Assembly: GCA_934394435.1 (NCBI GenBank)
Contig: CAKRRN010000041.1
Location: forward strand, 1-22,228
DNA length: 22,228 bases
Direction of reading: 5' to 3'
Source of the DNA: an uncultured Bacteroidaceae bacterium
GTDB lineage: Bacteria; Bacteroidota; Bacteroidia; Bacteroidales; Bacteroidaceae
In this document: one piece after another, positions 5,566 through 13,660 of the stretch
Position numbering within the stretch: the first letter of the stretch is position 1
Layout of the letters: the number at the start of each line of letters is the position of its first letter
Translations under genes and position numbers: made by a program
The notes under the pieces: model-generated
Databases searched by the model: none
Told to the model about the DNA's origin: nothing
Seen by the model: only the letters and a program-made list of their open reading frames with translations

Positions 5566-8493
5566 TTATTTATCCATAAGGAAATGTACAGAGGCTCCGA
5601 AGATGGCTGTACGTGCGCCTTTCTCCTTAATACATTCTAATGGGAAACCAAATGAAATGGCTCTGTAGTCGCTTCCCTGGTATGCTACGGAAGAGCATTG
5701 CTGACCTGTTCCGTAGAGCATGGTAGAGAAGCCGTTGTCTGACGGTTGCAGTACATCCATGTGGCGCACCCAGTAATGTTCCTCGTTGGGCTCGGTGTAT
5801 ACGGAGCACTGGGTGTTCATGCCCTGTATGCTTATGGGTGATTCTGCAAAGACACTCTCCGAGGTGGTGAACTTTAGGGTCTCTTGTAGGAACTTGCGTT
5901 CGTCAGCTTGTTGCATGTCAGACCCTATGTAGGCTCCACTTACCATCAGGGCACATCTGTTCTGGCTCAGATGCTTCATCAAGTCTTTTATCTCTGGGGT
6001 GAAGGTCTTGTAGGTACGCAGGGAATAGCCGTCTACCTGCTGTGCGCCAAAGATGAAATCAGCCAGGGCAAACTGCTGGGCATTGACACTCTTTGCTGCG
6101 CTGCCTTGTATGCTACTGATATTGTACTGTCCTGCGCTCAAAATCTCCTGTGCGTGAATTGTAGACCAGTTGTGTGTGTTACCAGCCAGAATCATCCCCT
6201 CAAGCTCACCACCGCTGAAACCGTGTCCTGTGCTGTTCTCCTTACCACAACCATCCTTGCCAAAGTATAATTGATAACCACAGTATCCTGGCATTTTTAC
6301 ATCAATAACGCCTGGGTCTTGACTCATGTCAAAACCAGAGGTCTGTTCGGTATTGAAAGCCTTAGGTCCTGCCACTCGTTGGAAGCCATCAACGACCAAC
6401 ACCTCGGGCGCACCTTCTGCTGCCATGTAGCAACAAACTTCGTCTGCTGACATGCTTTCACCACCATTATTGGCTGCCGCCACACGAAAGCGATACAGTA
6501 CGCCTGGCTCCACGTCCACATCCACGGCTGTAGAGCGTGCATCGATAGCTACTCCATTATCAAATCCCTTGTTGCCGCAACTTGTATAGAGAATGTACTT
6601 TGTTGGGTATGCGCTCTCGTCTAAACTGTCTGATGTTGGTTGCCATGAGATGCGTGCCTTGCTTTTCTTTGCATTAAGGATGCAACTCAAGCTGTTTACG
6701 GGCAAAGGCTGCACGGTATACTCCGTCTGGTGTACAGAAGAGAGGTATTTCAGAATACCCTTATAGATAGCTCTCGCCATGGTGAACTTGAAGTAGGGGT
6801 CGTGAGCCATCCGCATGTCTGACCAGTTTTGATGGCTGAGCATCTCTAAGATGATGGCAGGGTATTGTGGTTCGCGAGTCTCACCATAGTTGCGGTTGTA
6901 CATCTGTCTGCGTGTCCAGTTTCCGAATTTGCTCTTCAAGTCTCCGTAAACCTGTGTCATTACTATGTCCGCCAGGTCTCTGCTGGTCAGACGCGAAAGT
7001 CCTGCTCCTGTTATCCCTTCGTAGAAATCAGCTGTATAGATACCCAGAGTTCCCACTATGGAACTGTCTTTTCTGAATCCTGCATCGCTATGGATTGCCA
7101 TACTCAGTTCCAAGGGCACGCAGAGTCCACTGTCTCCGGGCAGATAGACACTGCCTCGTCCCAGATAGTTCTCCGTACGCGAACGTACGTTGATGTCGTC
7201 TCCATAGTCATCATTGTCCTTCACGCTATAGGTGTCCAGCGGAAACCCATACCAAAGCGCAGAATATCTGGCTGCTTCAAGGAAGCGAGGCAGTCCACTG
7301 CAAAGCGCGTAAGACATCGTGCTGTCAGAGCGCACGATATTGCTCATGCCGCCTCCCAGCCGTACAGCATCGGCAGAAACGATTCCTCGTGATGAACTCT
7401 GATTGGTGAGCAATACACAGTTGTTTTCGTAGTCTCCTGCTGTGAAATGGAAAGTGCCCAGATAGACCCAGGTTCCTCCGCCCATCTGCTGGTTTACTGT
7501 GAAGGGAGTGTCAATGCCCTGATGCCGTACTACGTAGTGAGCATCATCTACGCTTCCCTCATGGGTCTGATAAGAAATATACACAGCGTAGTCACCCTCC
7601 TCAGTAATGGCAGGACGCCAGACAATACTGCTCACTTGGCGTTTGCCTGTCACGCTTTGTATCATTCTGCTCGATCCGTCCATGAATGGGTTTTCACCAT
7701 CTTGATAATAGACGTGGTTGTAAGCAAAGCCCCGTCCGCCATTGTCCCATTCGTAACGGCCGTTATTCTCTTGGTAGATACCGTTTACATCAGGGGCGTC
7801 ATTGTCTATGATAATCTCATTCTTCTGCCAGTCGCGGTCTCGGGGGGTGAACACACAAGCCCCTGCATTCTGGAGCATGGGCATCAGGTATGGTACTACG
7901 ATGGTCTGTGTGAATAGGTCTTCTGTGGTACAGAACAGACGTGGACGTTGCCAAATCCATTCTTGAGTTCTGTTGTTATAGTATTTTCCGTGACTTGCCC
8001 ACAGGCAGAGATGTTTGTTCTGAAGTCCGCGAGAGATGGAGTAGGGCAAATCTTCTCTCTGTACCCAAGGATGCCCCTTATATTCTAACTTTCCATAGAT
8101 GCGACTTTCATCTTTCACTTCAGAAAGATTCACAGGAATCAGCATTTCTATGGGTGTGCCGTCAGCATAGACCACAAGTTTGTAAGAAGCCAGGTTTTGA
8201 GGGAGCCTTTTCTGGATATTCTCGTAAATCTCCTTCACGGACTCAGGCGTGAACGGTTGACCGAGAAAACCTTCGCTCAGATAAATGAAAACCTTTCGTT
8301 CTTCGGAATTGATACTGATGTCCTCCACTGTCACACGGTCATAACTGGTGTAGCAGGTGGCGTTGCGATTATAGTTTTCGATATAGTCAGCTAAGGCTGT
8401 GCGCAAAGCTTTATTCTGCTGTGCACAGATGTCTGTCGTTCCCATGGCTATCATGGTAGCCAATGACAGAATGGCGGGTATGTGTTTGTTCAT
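5566..8493 (-). CDS. Secreted amidase-like protein with golvesin-like insertion and FN3 domain ('xanthan lyase'-type)
   Basis: This 975-aa protein has a signal peptide (residues 1-24, ending ICA before QQN). The region about 160-590 looks like an N-acetylmuramoyl-L-alanine amidase (Amidase_3-like) fold. Candidate zinc and catalytic residues are H168 in WASHGK, H468 in MAIHSDAGF and E550 in YPAIILEML. Between the first and second histidines sits an insertion (about 280-385) with the pattern of golvesin C-terminal-like modules: YAVYISY, HQGIDTPFTVNQQMGGGTW and GIVSADAVRLGGG. An FN3-like domain follows (about 597-690), then an unassigned C-terminal domain (696-975). Homologues in Bacteroidota are often labelled 'xanthan lyase', a label the motifs do not support. 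Likely action is on cell-wall or surface polymers in the periplasm or outside. It overlaps the acyltransferase gene by one base (TAATG). Confidence 0.75.
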   Translation of the reverse strand: MNKHIPAILSLATMIAMGTTDICAQQNKALRTALADYIENYNRNATCYTSYDRVTVEDISINSEERKVFIYLSEGFLGQPFTPESVKEIYENIQKRLPQNLASYKLVVYADGTPIEMLIPVNLSEVKDESRIYGKLEYKGHPWVQREDLPYSISRGLQNKHLCLWASHGKYYNNRTQEWIWQRPRLFCTTEDLFTQTIVVPYLMPMLQNAGACVFTPRDRDWQKNEIIIDNDAPDVNGIYQENNGRYEWDNGGRGFAYNHVYYQDGENPFMDGSSRMIQSVTGKRQVSSIVWRPAITEEGDYAVYISYQTHEGSVDDAHYVVRHQGIDTPFTVNQQMGGGTWVYLGTFHFTAGDYENNCVLLTNQSSSRGIVSADAVRLGGGMSNIVRSDSTMSYALCSGLPRFLEAARYSALWYGFPLDTYSVKDNDDYGDDINVRSRTENYLGRGSVYLPGDSGLCVPLELSMAIHSDAGFRKDSSIVGTLGIYTADFYEGITGAGLSRLTSRDLADIVMTQVYGDLKSKFGNWTRRQMYNRNYGETREPQYPAIILEMLSHQNWSDMRMAHDPYFKFTMARAIYKGILKYLSSVHQTEYTVQPLPVNSLSCILNAKKSKARISWQPTSDSLDESAYPTKYILYTSCGNKGFDNGVAIDARSTAVDVDVEPGVLYRFRVAAANNGGESMSADEVCCYMAAEGAPEVLVVDGFQRVAGPKAFNTEQTSGFDMSQDPGVIDVKMPGYCGYQLYFGKDGCGKENSTGHGFSGGELEGMILAGNTHNWSTIHAQEILSAGQYNISSIQGSAAKSVNAQQFALADFIFGAQQVDGYSLRTYKTFTPEIKDLMKHLSQNRCALMVSGAYIGSDMQQADERKFLQETLKFTTSESVFAESPISIQGMNTQCSVYTEPNEEHYWVRHMDVLQPSDNGFSTMLYGTGQQCSSVAYQGSDYRAISFGFPLECIKEKGARTAIFGASVHFLMDK

Positions 8494-9044
8494 TATACAG
8501 CGAAATTCTCGGGCTTTTTTGCCACGAAATGTTTAAAATACTCCTTTATCTCCGCCATCTGTGCCTCAATGTCTCCATTGGGTATGATGGTTTTGGTGCA
8601 TTGTATCTTCTTTTCCTTATAGTCCACTCCGTAGAGCAGGATAGGCAGGTGAGCCTTGAGTGCGATGTAGTAGAAACCACGTTTCCATTCATGGTTAGGT
8701 TTACGTGTTCCTTCGGGCGTAATACAGAGTCTAAACTCTTTGGCTTGCAGGGCCATCATGGCCAGTCTGTCTGTAGAGCCCATCTGCTTGTCGCGAAAGA
8801 CGGGGATACCTCCCAGTCGATGCATAAGCCAACCAAATGGCCACACGAACCATTCCTTTTTTATTAGAAAATTGCACGTGAAACCCTCTGCGCGGCAATA
8901 GAGATTGCCCACTACGAAATCCCAGTTACTGGTATGCGGAGCCATTATGATAATATATTTGGATGGGCGTGGTTCTGTAACCACTTCCGAAAATCCCATC
9001 CATCTATAAAGTATGCGCCTATAAAAACTTTGCTTCATGCTCAC
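8493..9044 (-). CDS. PlsC-like lysophospholipid acyltransferase
   Basis: This 183-aa protein belongs to the PlsC/LPLAT superfamily, which transfers acyl chains to glycerol-phosphate-type or other lipid acceptors at the membrane. The HX4D catalytic pair is H37/D42 in HTSNWD. The second block is GGIPVFR (78-84), and the phosphate-binding block is PEGTR (110-114). It is shorter than PlsC (about 240 aa), without long N-terminal membrane spans, as in the compact Bacteroidota versions annotated as 1-acylglycerol-3-phosphate acyltransferase. The acceptor could also be a non-glycerol lipid. Its stop overlaps the next gene's ATG by one base, so the secreted amidase-like protein is translationally coupled to it. 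Confidence 0.83.
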   Translation of the reverse strand: MSMKQSFYRRILYRWMGFSEVVTEPRPSKYIIIMAPHTSNWDFVVGNLYCRAEGFTCNFLIKKEWFVWPFGWLMHRLGGIPVFRDKQMGSTDRLAMMALQAKEFRLCITPEGTRKPNHEWKRGFYYIALKAHLPILLYGVDYKEKKIQCTKTIIPNGDIEAQMAEIKEYFKHFVAKKPENFAV

Positions 9045-9065
9045 ATCGCGTAATCGTGTGTCTTC

Positions 9066-9332
9066 TTAGAGGGCCTGCATCTGCTGCTCTACCTTCTGCG
9101 TAAACAGGGTTACATCGGTATGGAAATTCTTGAAGAACTCTTTCGTCTTACCTGGTTCTACGTGCGATAGGCGACTGATAAAATCATCCTGCCCCTTCAG
9201 CACTTCCACCATAATCTTATCCGTCTCTTCCTGTTTTTGGCATATGTGTGAGAGAACCACACATTCAGCAAACAATTCGCCACAAAGGTTATTGATGAGT
9301 CTCTTCTGCGTTCTACGTTTCATATTCTTCAA
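9066..9332 (-). CDS. Small helical protein of unknown function
   Basis: I do not recognise this 88-aa protein. It starts with a basic segment (MKNMKRRTQKR), continues as amphipathic helices (residues 15-55), and ends in a glutamine-rich helix QKVEQQMQAL. There is no signal peptide or membrane span. It is kept because it lies 21 bases before the acyltransferase gene on the same strand and directly behind a consensus promoter. The start could instead be the second Met (residue 4). Confidence 0.65.
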   Translation of the reverse strand: MKNMKRRTQKRLINNLCGELFAECVVLSHICQKQEETDKIMVEVLKGQDDFISRLSHVEPGKTKEFFKNFHTDVTLFTQKVEQQMQAL

Positions 9333-9379
9333 CTGAAAAAATATTTTTTCTTAGTTTAAAAACTTTATTTCGTGAAATA

Positions 9380-9410
9380 CAAAGGTACGCTTTATTCTGC
9401 TTTTGGCAAG
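9380..9410 (-). promoter_or_regulatory. Promoter of the small protein / acyltransferase / amidase operon
   Basis: On the minus strand a TACCTTTG -7 box (9387-9380) matches TAnnTTTG exactly. A CTTG -33 box (9410-9407) lies 19 bp upstream. The start codon at 9332 is about 48 bases downstream. Confidence 0.7.
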
Positions 9411-9462
9411 GTTTGGCTCTATGTAATTTTATTTTTTTATAAGTTTTTTAGGCCGAATTGCA

Positions 9463-9612
9463 CCCTTCGTTTTCTCGCCATGGTAAAGCAGAAGCGAGCT
9501 TCGCTTTCCTCATCTGGCTTACCGAAAACGTTGGTGTTCCCCCTTCGTTTTCTCGCCATGGTAAAGCTGAAGCGAGCTTCGCTTTCCTCATCTGGCTTAC
9601 CGAAAACGTTGG
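9463..9612. repeat. Two direct copies of a 72-bp hairpin-bearing repeat
   Basis: Copy 1 (9463-9534) and copy 2 (9541-9612) are identical apart from one base (GTAAAGCAG against GTAAAGCTG) and are separated by 6 bases. Each copy contains a compact hairpin AAGCGA-GCT-TCGCTT. The ends pair weakly with each other (GAAAACG near one end, CGTTTTC near the other). The near-identity implies a recent duplication or gene-conversion event. A dispersed intergenic repeat family is likely but needs a genome search. Confidence 0.9.
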
Positions 9613-9864
9613 GCTTATACTTTGATAGTAGATTCTTTGTACGGGTGAGTAAATCAAGTTGCGGTGGGCTTGCGCCTGTACTGATGAAAAACGGATTGCT
9701 GAATAGCAAAAGGATTACAGCGTAGGCTTAATCTTGGATTGCAGGATGAGGCTAAGAGGAATGGCTTATTTTGTAAGGTGTGAATTATCAGTGTATTATA
9801 GAGTTGAGTTTAAAAAAGTGATTCACTAATGTTGGTTTACGAGAAAATTATCTTGTGAATGATT

Positions 9865-9896
9865 TTTGTTGGTCTTGTGGAAATATCGTAATTTTG
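9865..9896 (+). promoter_or_regulatory. Consensus Bacteroidetes promoter of pheT
   Basis: TTTG at 9865-9868 is followed after exactly 20 bp by TAATTTTG at 9889-9896. Both boxes match the TTTG / TAnnTTTG consensus of the primary Bacteroidetes sigma factor. Transcription should start near 9903, giving a leader of roughly 40 bases before the ATG at 9941. Confidence 0.85.
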
Positions 9897-9940
9897 TAGG
9901 CTGAATTATGTTTGTACAAAGATAATAACTATTTAAGATA

Positions 9941-12448
9941 ATGAATATTTCGTATAAGTGGCTACGCGAATATGTGGACACCACACTCAGCGCATCGGAA
10001 GTTGCAGACGCTCTTACCAGCATCGGATTGGAAGTGGATGGAGTAGAGGAAGTACAGTCTATCAAAGGTGGATTGGAAGGTCTGTGGACAGCTCAGGTGT
10101 TGACTTGTGAACCTCATCCCAATAGCGACCATATGCATATTTGCAGCGTGGATACAGGCAAAGGTGAGCCTATACAGGTTGTATGTGGAGCTCCCAATGT
10201 TGCTGCTGGACAAAAAGTCATCGTTGCTGTCGTCGGCACAAAACTCTATGATGGAGACCAGTGCTTTACCATAAAGAAGAGTAAGCTACGTGGTGTGGAA
10301 AGTAACGGCATGATTTGTGCAGAAGACGAAATAGGTGTGGGAAATGACCACAGCGGAATCATTGTCTTGCCAGAAGATACACCCGTGGGTATTCCTGCTG
10401 CCGATTATTACCACATCGAAAGCGATTTCGTGATTGAGGTAGATATCACTCCAAACCGTGCTGACGCATGTAGTCACTATGGTGTGGCACGTGACTTGTA
10501 TGCATGGCTCATCCAAAACGGATTTCAAACGGAGTTGCACCGTCCCTCAGTAGACGGCTTTAAGGTGGATGATGAAAAACTACCTATAAAGATACGTGTA
10601 GAAAATGAGGAGGCTTGTCCTCGCTATGCTGCCGTGACCTTGACCGACTGCAATGTGAAGGAAAGTCCAGAATGGTTGCAGGACCGTCTTAGAGTAATAG
10701 GAATACGCCCCATCAATAATATTGTGGACATTACCAACTATATCATGATGGCATACGGAACGCCGCTGCATTGCTTTGATGCAGATATGATTAAAGGTAA
10801 TGAGGTAATCGTAAAGACAATGCCTGAGGGCACACCATTCGTCACACTTGACGGTGTGGAGCACAAACTCTCTGACCGCGACCTTGCTATCTGCAATGCA
10901 GAAGAGCCTATGTGTATTGCTGGAGTGTTTGGTGGCAAGGGCAGTGGGACGTACGAGACCACCAAGGATGTGATGCTTGAGAGTGCATACTTCAATCCCA
11001 CTTGGATTAGAAAGAGTGCTCGCAGACATGGTCTAAGCACAGACGCCAGCTTTAGGTTTGAACGCGGTGTAGACCCTAATGCACAGATATACGCACTGAA
11101 GGCAGCTGCCCTGATGGCCAAGGAACTGGCAGGAGCAAAGGTGAGCATGCAGATTGTGGATACTCATCCAGAACCCGTTGTAGGCTTCCCTGTAGAACTG
11201 AAGTATGCGTATGTGGACAGCCTGGTTGGACAACACATACCAGCAGAAACCGTTCGAAGCATTGTGAAGAGTCTGGAAATGGAAATCACCAGAGAGGATG
11301 CCGAGGGAGTGGATTTGGTGGTTCCTCCTTACCGTGTAGACGTTCAGCGTCCGTGTGATGTGGTGGAAGATATTCTTCGCATATATGGCTATAATCAAGT
11401 GGAGATTCCAACAACGCTGCACAGCAGTCTGGCTGTAAAGGGAGAAAACGATAAGAGCCATAAGTTGCAAAACCTTGTAGGAGAGCAACTGGTAGGTGCT
11501 GGCTTCCGCGAGATTCTGAACAACAGTCTGCAGCGTGGTGCATATTATGATGGGCTGCAATCGTATAAGAGCGAAAATCTGGTGAAGTTGCTTAATCCAT
11601 TGAGCCAAGACCTCAATGTGCTGAGACAGACATTGTTGTTTGGCGGATTGGAGAGCATTGCACGTAATGTAAGCCACAAGAACCCCAATCTGCGTTTCTT
11701 CGAATACGGCAATTGCTATAAGTATGATGCTTCTAAGCGTTGCCCAGATATCATACCCGGTGTAAGTAGCAGTCGTGATCCTGAGGTAATCAAGCATGTG
11801 CTGGATGCCTACAGCGAGGATTATCATCTGGGGCTCTGGCTGACAGGCAAGAGAGTTTGTGGCAACTGGGCTCATCCTGACGAAGACACCAGTTTTGCAG
11901 AACTGAAAGCACACGTTATCAATATCCTAAATCGTGCAGGTGTACCCTTTGGCATGCTTCTCTTCAGCGATGGGTCAAGTGACATCTATGCCAAGAGCCT
12001 TCAGATTAAGACGCGTAATGGGCAGGTACTATGCGAAATGGGCATCATCAGCCAAGACCTGTTGAGCAAGTTTGAGCTTACTGCCCCCGTTTATTATGCA
12101 GACATTCGATGGAAATTGCTCATGAAGAGCATTCAAGGCAAAGTGGTAAGTTTCAGAGAAATCAGCAAATTCCCTGCTGTGAGCCGTGACTTGGCACTGC
12201 TGGTTGATCAGGGTGTGGAGTTCGCAGAGATTGAGAAGATAGCTTATCAGACAGAAAAGAAACTGTTGCGTGCGGTGAATCTTTTTGATGTTTACGAAGG
12301 GAAGAACCTGCCCCAGGGCAAGAAATCATACGCTGTGAATTTCATTCTGCAAGATGATGCAAAGACACTCAACGAGAAGCAAATCACATCCATCATGCAG
12401 AAGCTGGTGCAGCAGCTTACCAAGCAGCTTGGAGCAGAGCTCAGATAA
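9941..12448 (+). CDS. pheT: Phenylalanyl-tRNA synthetase beta subunit
   Basis: This 835-aa protein is the beta chain of the alpha2beta2 enzyme that charges tRNA-Phe in the cytoplasm. It starts MNISYKWLREYVD, as the family does. Next come an EMAP/OB-like tRNA-binding domain (about 40-155), the signature DITPNRADACSHYGVARDL, and the B3/B4 editing domain with CIAGVFGGKGSG and the RHGLSTDASFRFERGVDPN block. The B5 domain follows (about 405-485, ending DILRIYGYNQVEIP), then the core-like region. The C-terminal FDX-ACB anticodon-binding domain runs from 743 (KFPAVSRDLALLVD) to the end. Length is typical. The alpha subunit gene is not adjacent, unlike the pheST operon of many bacteria. Confidence 0.97.
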   Translation: MNISYKWLREYVDTTLSASEVADALTSIGLEVDGVEEVQSIKGGLEGLWTAQVLTCEPHPNSDHMHICSVDTGKGEPIQVVCGAPNVAAGQKVIVAVVGTKLYDGDQCFTIKKSKLRGVESNGMICAEDEIGVGNDHSGIIVLPEDTPVGIPAADYYHIESDFVIEVDITPNRADACSHYGVARDLYAWLIQNGFQTELHRPSVDGFKVDDEKLPIKIRVENEEACPRYAAVTLTDCNVKESPEWLQDRLRVIGIRPINNIVDITNYIMMAYGTPLHCFDADMIKGNEVIVKTMPEGTPFVTLDGVEHKLSDRDLAICNAEEPMCIAGVFGGKGSGTYETTKDVMLESAYFNPTWIRKSARRHGLSTDASFRFERGVDPNAQIYALKAAALMAKELAGAKVSMQIVDTHPEPVVGFPVELKYAYVDSLVGQHIPAETVRSIVKSLEMEITREDAEGVDLVVPPYRVDVQRPCDVVEDILRIYGYNQVEIPTTLHSSLAVKGENDKSHKLQNLVGEQLVGAGFREILNNSLQRGAYYDGLQSYKSENLVKLLNPLSQDLNVLRQTLLFGGLESIARNVSHKNPNLRFFEYGNCYKYDASKRCPDIIPGVSSSRDPEVIKHVLDAYSEDYHLGLWLTGKRVCGNWAHPDEDTSFAELKAHVINILNRAGVPFGMLLFSDGSSDIYAKSLQIKTRNGQVLCEMGIISQDLLSKFELTAPVYYADIRWKLLMKSIQGKVVSFREISKFPAVSRDLALLVDQGVEFAEIEKIAYQTEKKLLRAVNLFDVYEGKNLPQGKKSYAVNFILQDDAKTLNEKQITSIMQKLVQQLTKQLGAELR

Positions 12449-12516
12449 GACTTCTGCATAGAACAAATCAGAGATCAGATATAGTTTAATATAAAAAATA
12501 TAATAGATAAAAACCA

Positions 12517-13257
12517 ATGGGAAGAGCATTTGAATACCGCAAAGCTACCAAATTGAAGAGATGGGGCCATATGGCCAAGACATTCACAAGACTGGGCAAA
12601 CAGATTGCCATCGCTGTGAAAGCGGCAGGTCCAGAACCTGAGAACAATCCTGCCCTGCGCTCTGTGATTGCAGTGTGCAAGCGCGAGAACATGCCGAAGG
12701 ATAATATCGAGCGTGCCATCAAAAATGCAATGGGTAAGGACCAGAGCGATTACAAAGGCGTAACCTACGAGGGCTACGGACCTCATGGAGTGGCTGTCTT
12801 TGTCGACACTCTGACTGACAACACCACACGTACCGTTGCTGATGTTAGAAGCGTGTTCAACAAGTTCAACGGAAACATGGGAACAACAGGTTCGCTCTCA
12901 TTCCTTTTCGATCATAAGTGCGTGTTCACATTCAAGAAAAAGAGTGACATGGACATGGATGACTTCATTCTGGAGATGATTGACTACGGAGTGGACGAGG
13001 AATTTGACCAAGACGATGAAGAAGGCACAATCACCATTTATGGCGAGCCAACATCGTACAATGCAATTCAGAAGAAGCTGGAAGCAGATGGCTTTGAAGA
13101 TGTCGGTGGAGAGTTTACCTATATCCCCAACGATTTGAAGGAAGTTACACCCGAACAGCGTGAGACCATCAACAAGATGGTGGACAAGTTGGAAGAGTTT
13201 GATGATGTACAGACTGTGTACACCAACATGAAGCCTGAGGAGGACGTTGAAGAATAA
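12517..13257 (+). CDS. YebC/TACO1-family protein
   Basis: This 246-aa protein belongs to the YebC/PmpR/TACO1 family. Members were first annotated as transcriptional regulators, and recent work links the family to relief of ribosome stalling. It has the Bacteroidota-type start MGRAFEYRKATKLKRWGHMA in place of the common MAGHSKW start. Core signatures are GKQIAIAVK, PENNPALRSVI, KRENMPKDNIERAIKNA and YEGYGPHGVAVFVDTLTDN. An acidic C-terminal domain ends in DVEE. It lies 68 bases after pheT with no clear terminator or promoter between, so it may be co-transcribed. Its stop overlaps the next gene's start (TAATG). Confidence 0.93.
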   Translation: MGRAFEYRKATKLKRWGHMAKTFTRLGKQIAIAVKAAGPEPENNPALRSVIAVCKRENMPKDNIERAIKNAMGKDQSDYKGVTYEGYGPHGVAVFVDTLTDNTTRTVADVRSVFNKFNGNMGTTGSLSFLFDHKCVFTFKKKSDMDMDDFILEMIDYGVDEEFDQDDEEGTITIYGEPTSYNAIQKKLEADGFEDVGGEFTYIPNDLKEVTPEQRETINKMVDKLEEFDDVQTVYTNMKPEEDVEE

Positions 13258-13556
13258 TGGAGTTACAGGAGAACAAGGTCGCAAAGGAAAACGGAGAGAG
13301 CGTACTTCTCTATAAGACTCGTGGCACCTGTAGTCAATATATAGAAGTGGGTGTGAAAGACGGTTGCATTAGTCGATGCCGCTTCTATGGAGGATGTGAT
13401 GGCAACACAAAAGGATTGTCACAGTTGGTTGTCGGCATGAAGCCAGAGCAGGTCATTGCCAAACTGGATGGAGTGCGATGTGGAATGAAGGCAACCTCCT
13501 GTCCTGACCAGTTGTGCCGAGCACTGGAACAAGTGCTAACACAGTCTACAGACTGA
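13257..13556 (+). CDS. TSCPD-domain protein (TIGR03905 type)
   Basis: This 99-aa protein carries the TSCPD motif (residues 80-84 TSCPD) that names its domain, also found in some ribonucleotide reductases. It resembles the TIGR03905 family of uncharacterised small proteins. It has seven cysteines (25, 37, 41, 47, 75, 82, 87) in 99 residues, including CISRCRFYGGC, so metal or iron-sulfur binding is plausible. The ATG shares one base with the yebC stop (TAATG), implying coupled translation. A strong terminator follows. The function is unknown; a role beside YebC in translation quality is only a guess from position. Confidence 0.88.
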   Translation: MELQENKVAKENGESVLLYKTRGTCSQYIEVGVKDGCISRCRFYGGCDGNTKGLSQLVVGMKPEQVIAKLDGVRCGMKATSCPDQLCRALEQVLTQSTD

Positions 13557-13591
13557 TTCTCTCCTGCATATTCACCTTCTAAATGATACTG

Positions 13592-13652
13592 AGAGAGGGA
13601 AGTTCTCCAAACGCATGAAGCGTATGAGACTTCCCTCTCTATTTCGTTTGAG
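13592..13652 (+). terminator. Intrinsic terminator after the yebC/TSCPD pair
   Basis: A 12-bp stem (13592-13603 with 13629-13640) continues inward with CTC/GAG and ACGC/GCGT pairings past a one-base bulge. It is followed by ATTTCGTTTG. It sits 36 bases after the TSCPD stop and separates this unit from the polymerase gene. Confidence 0.75.
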
Positions 13653-13660
13653 TTAGAATT

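Larger units (their letters stand above)
9333..9940. other. 608-bp divergent intergenic region
   Basis: No gene is supported here. The region holds the minus-strand promoter at 9380-9410, a T-rich tract (about 9426-9450), the duplicated 72-bp repeat (9463-9612) and the pheT promoter (9865-9896). Open frames through the repeats exist on both strands but follow the duplication and have no homologue I recognise. I see nothing else in 9613-9860. Confidence 0.6.

Noticed and set aside
6865..7917. Plus-strand frames of 156-175 aa opposite the secreted amidase-like gene
   Set aside because: They are shadow frames of the 975-aa gene without family signatures.
9437..9725. Open reading frames on both strands over the 72-bp repeat
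   Set aside because: They are open because the repeat is duplicated; they have no promoter in the right place and no recognised family.
10738..11914. Long minus-strand open frames opposite pheT (up to 293 aa)
   Set aside because: They lie wholly inside the strongly supported pheT gene and look like shadow frames.
13557..13660. LexA-type operator ahead of the Y-family polymerase
   Set aside because: The only strong symmetry there is the terminator stem, which belongs to the previous gene.
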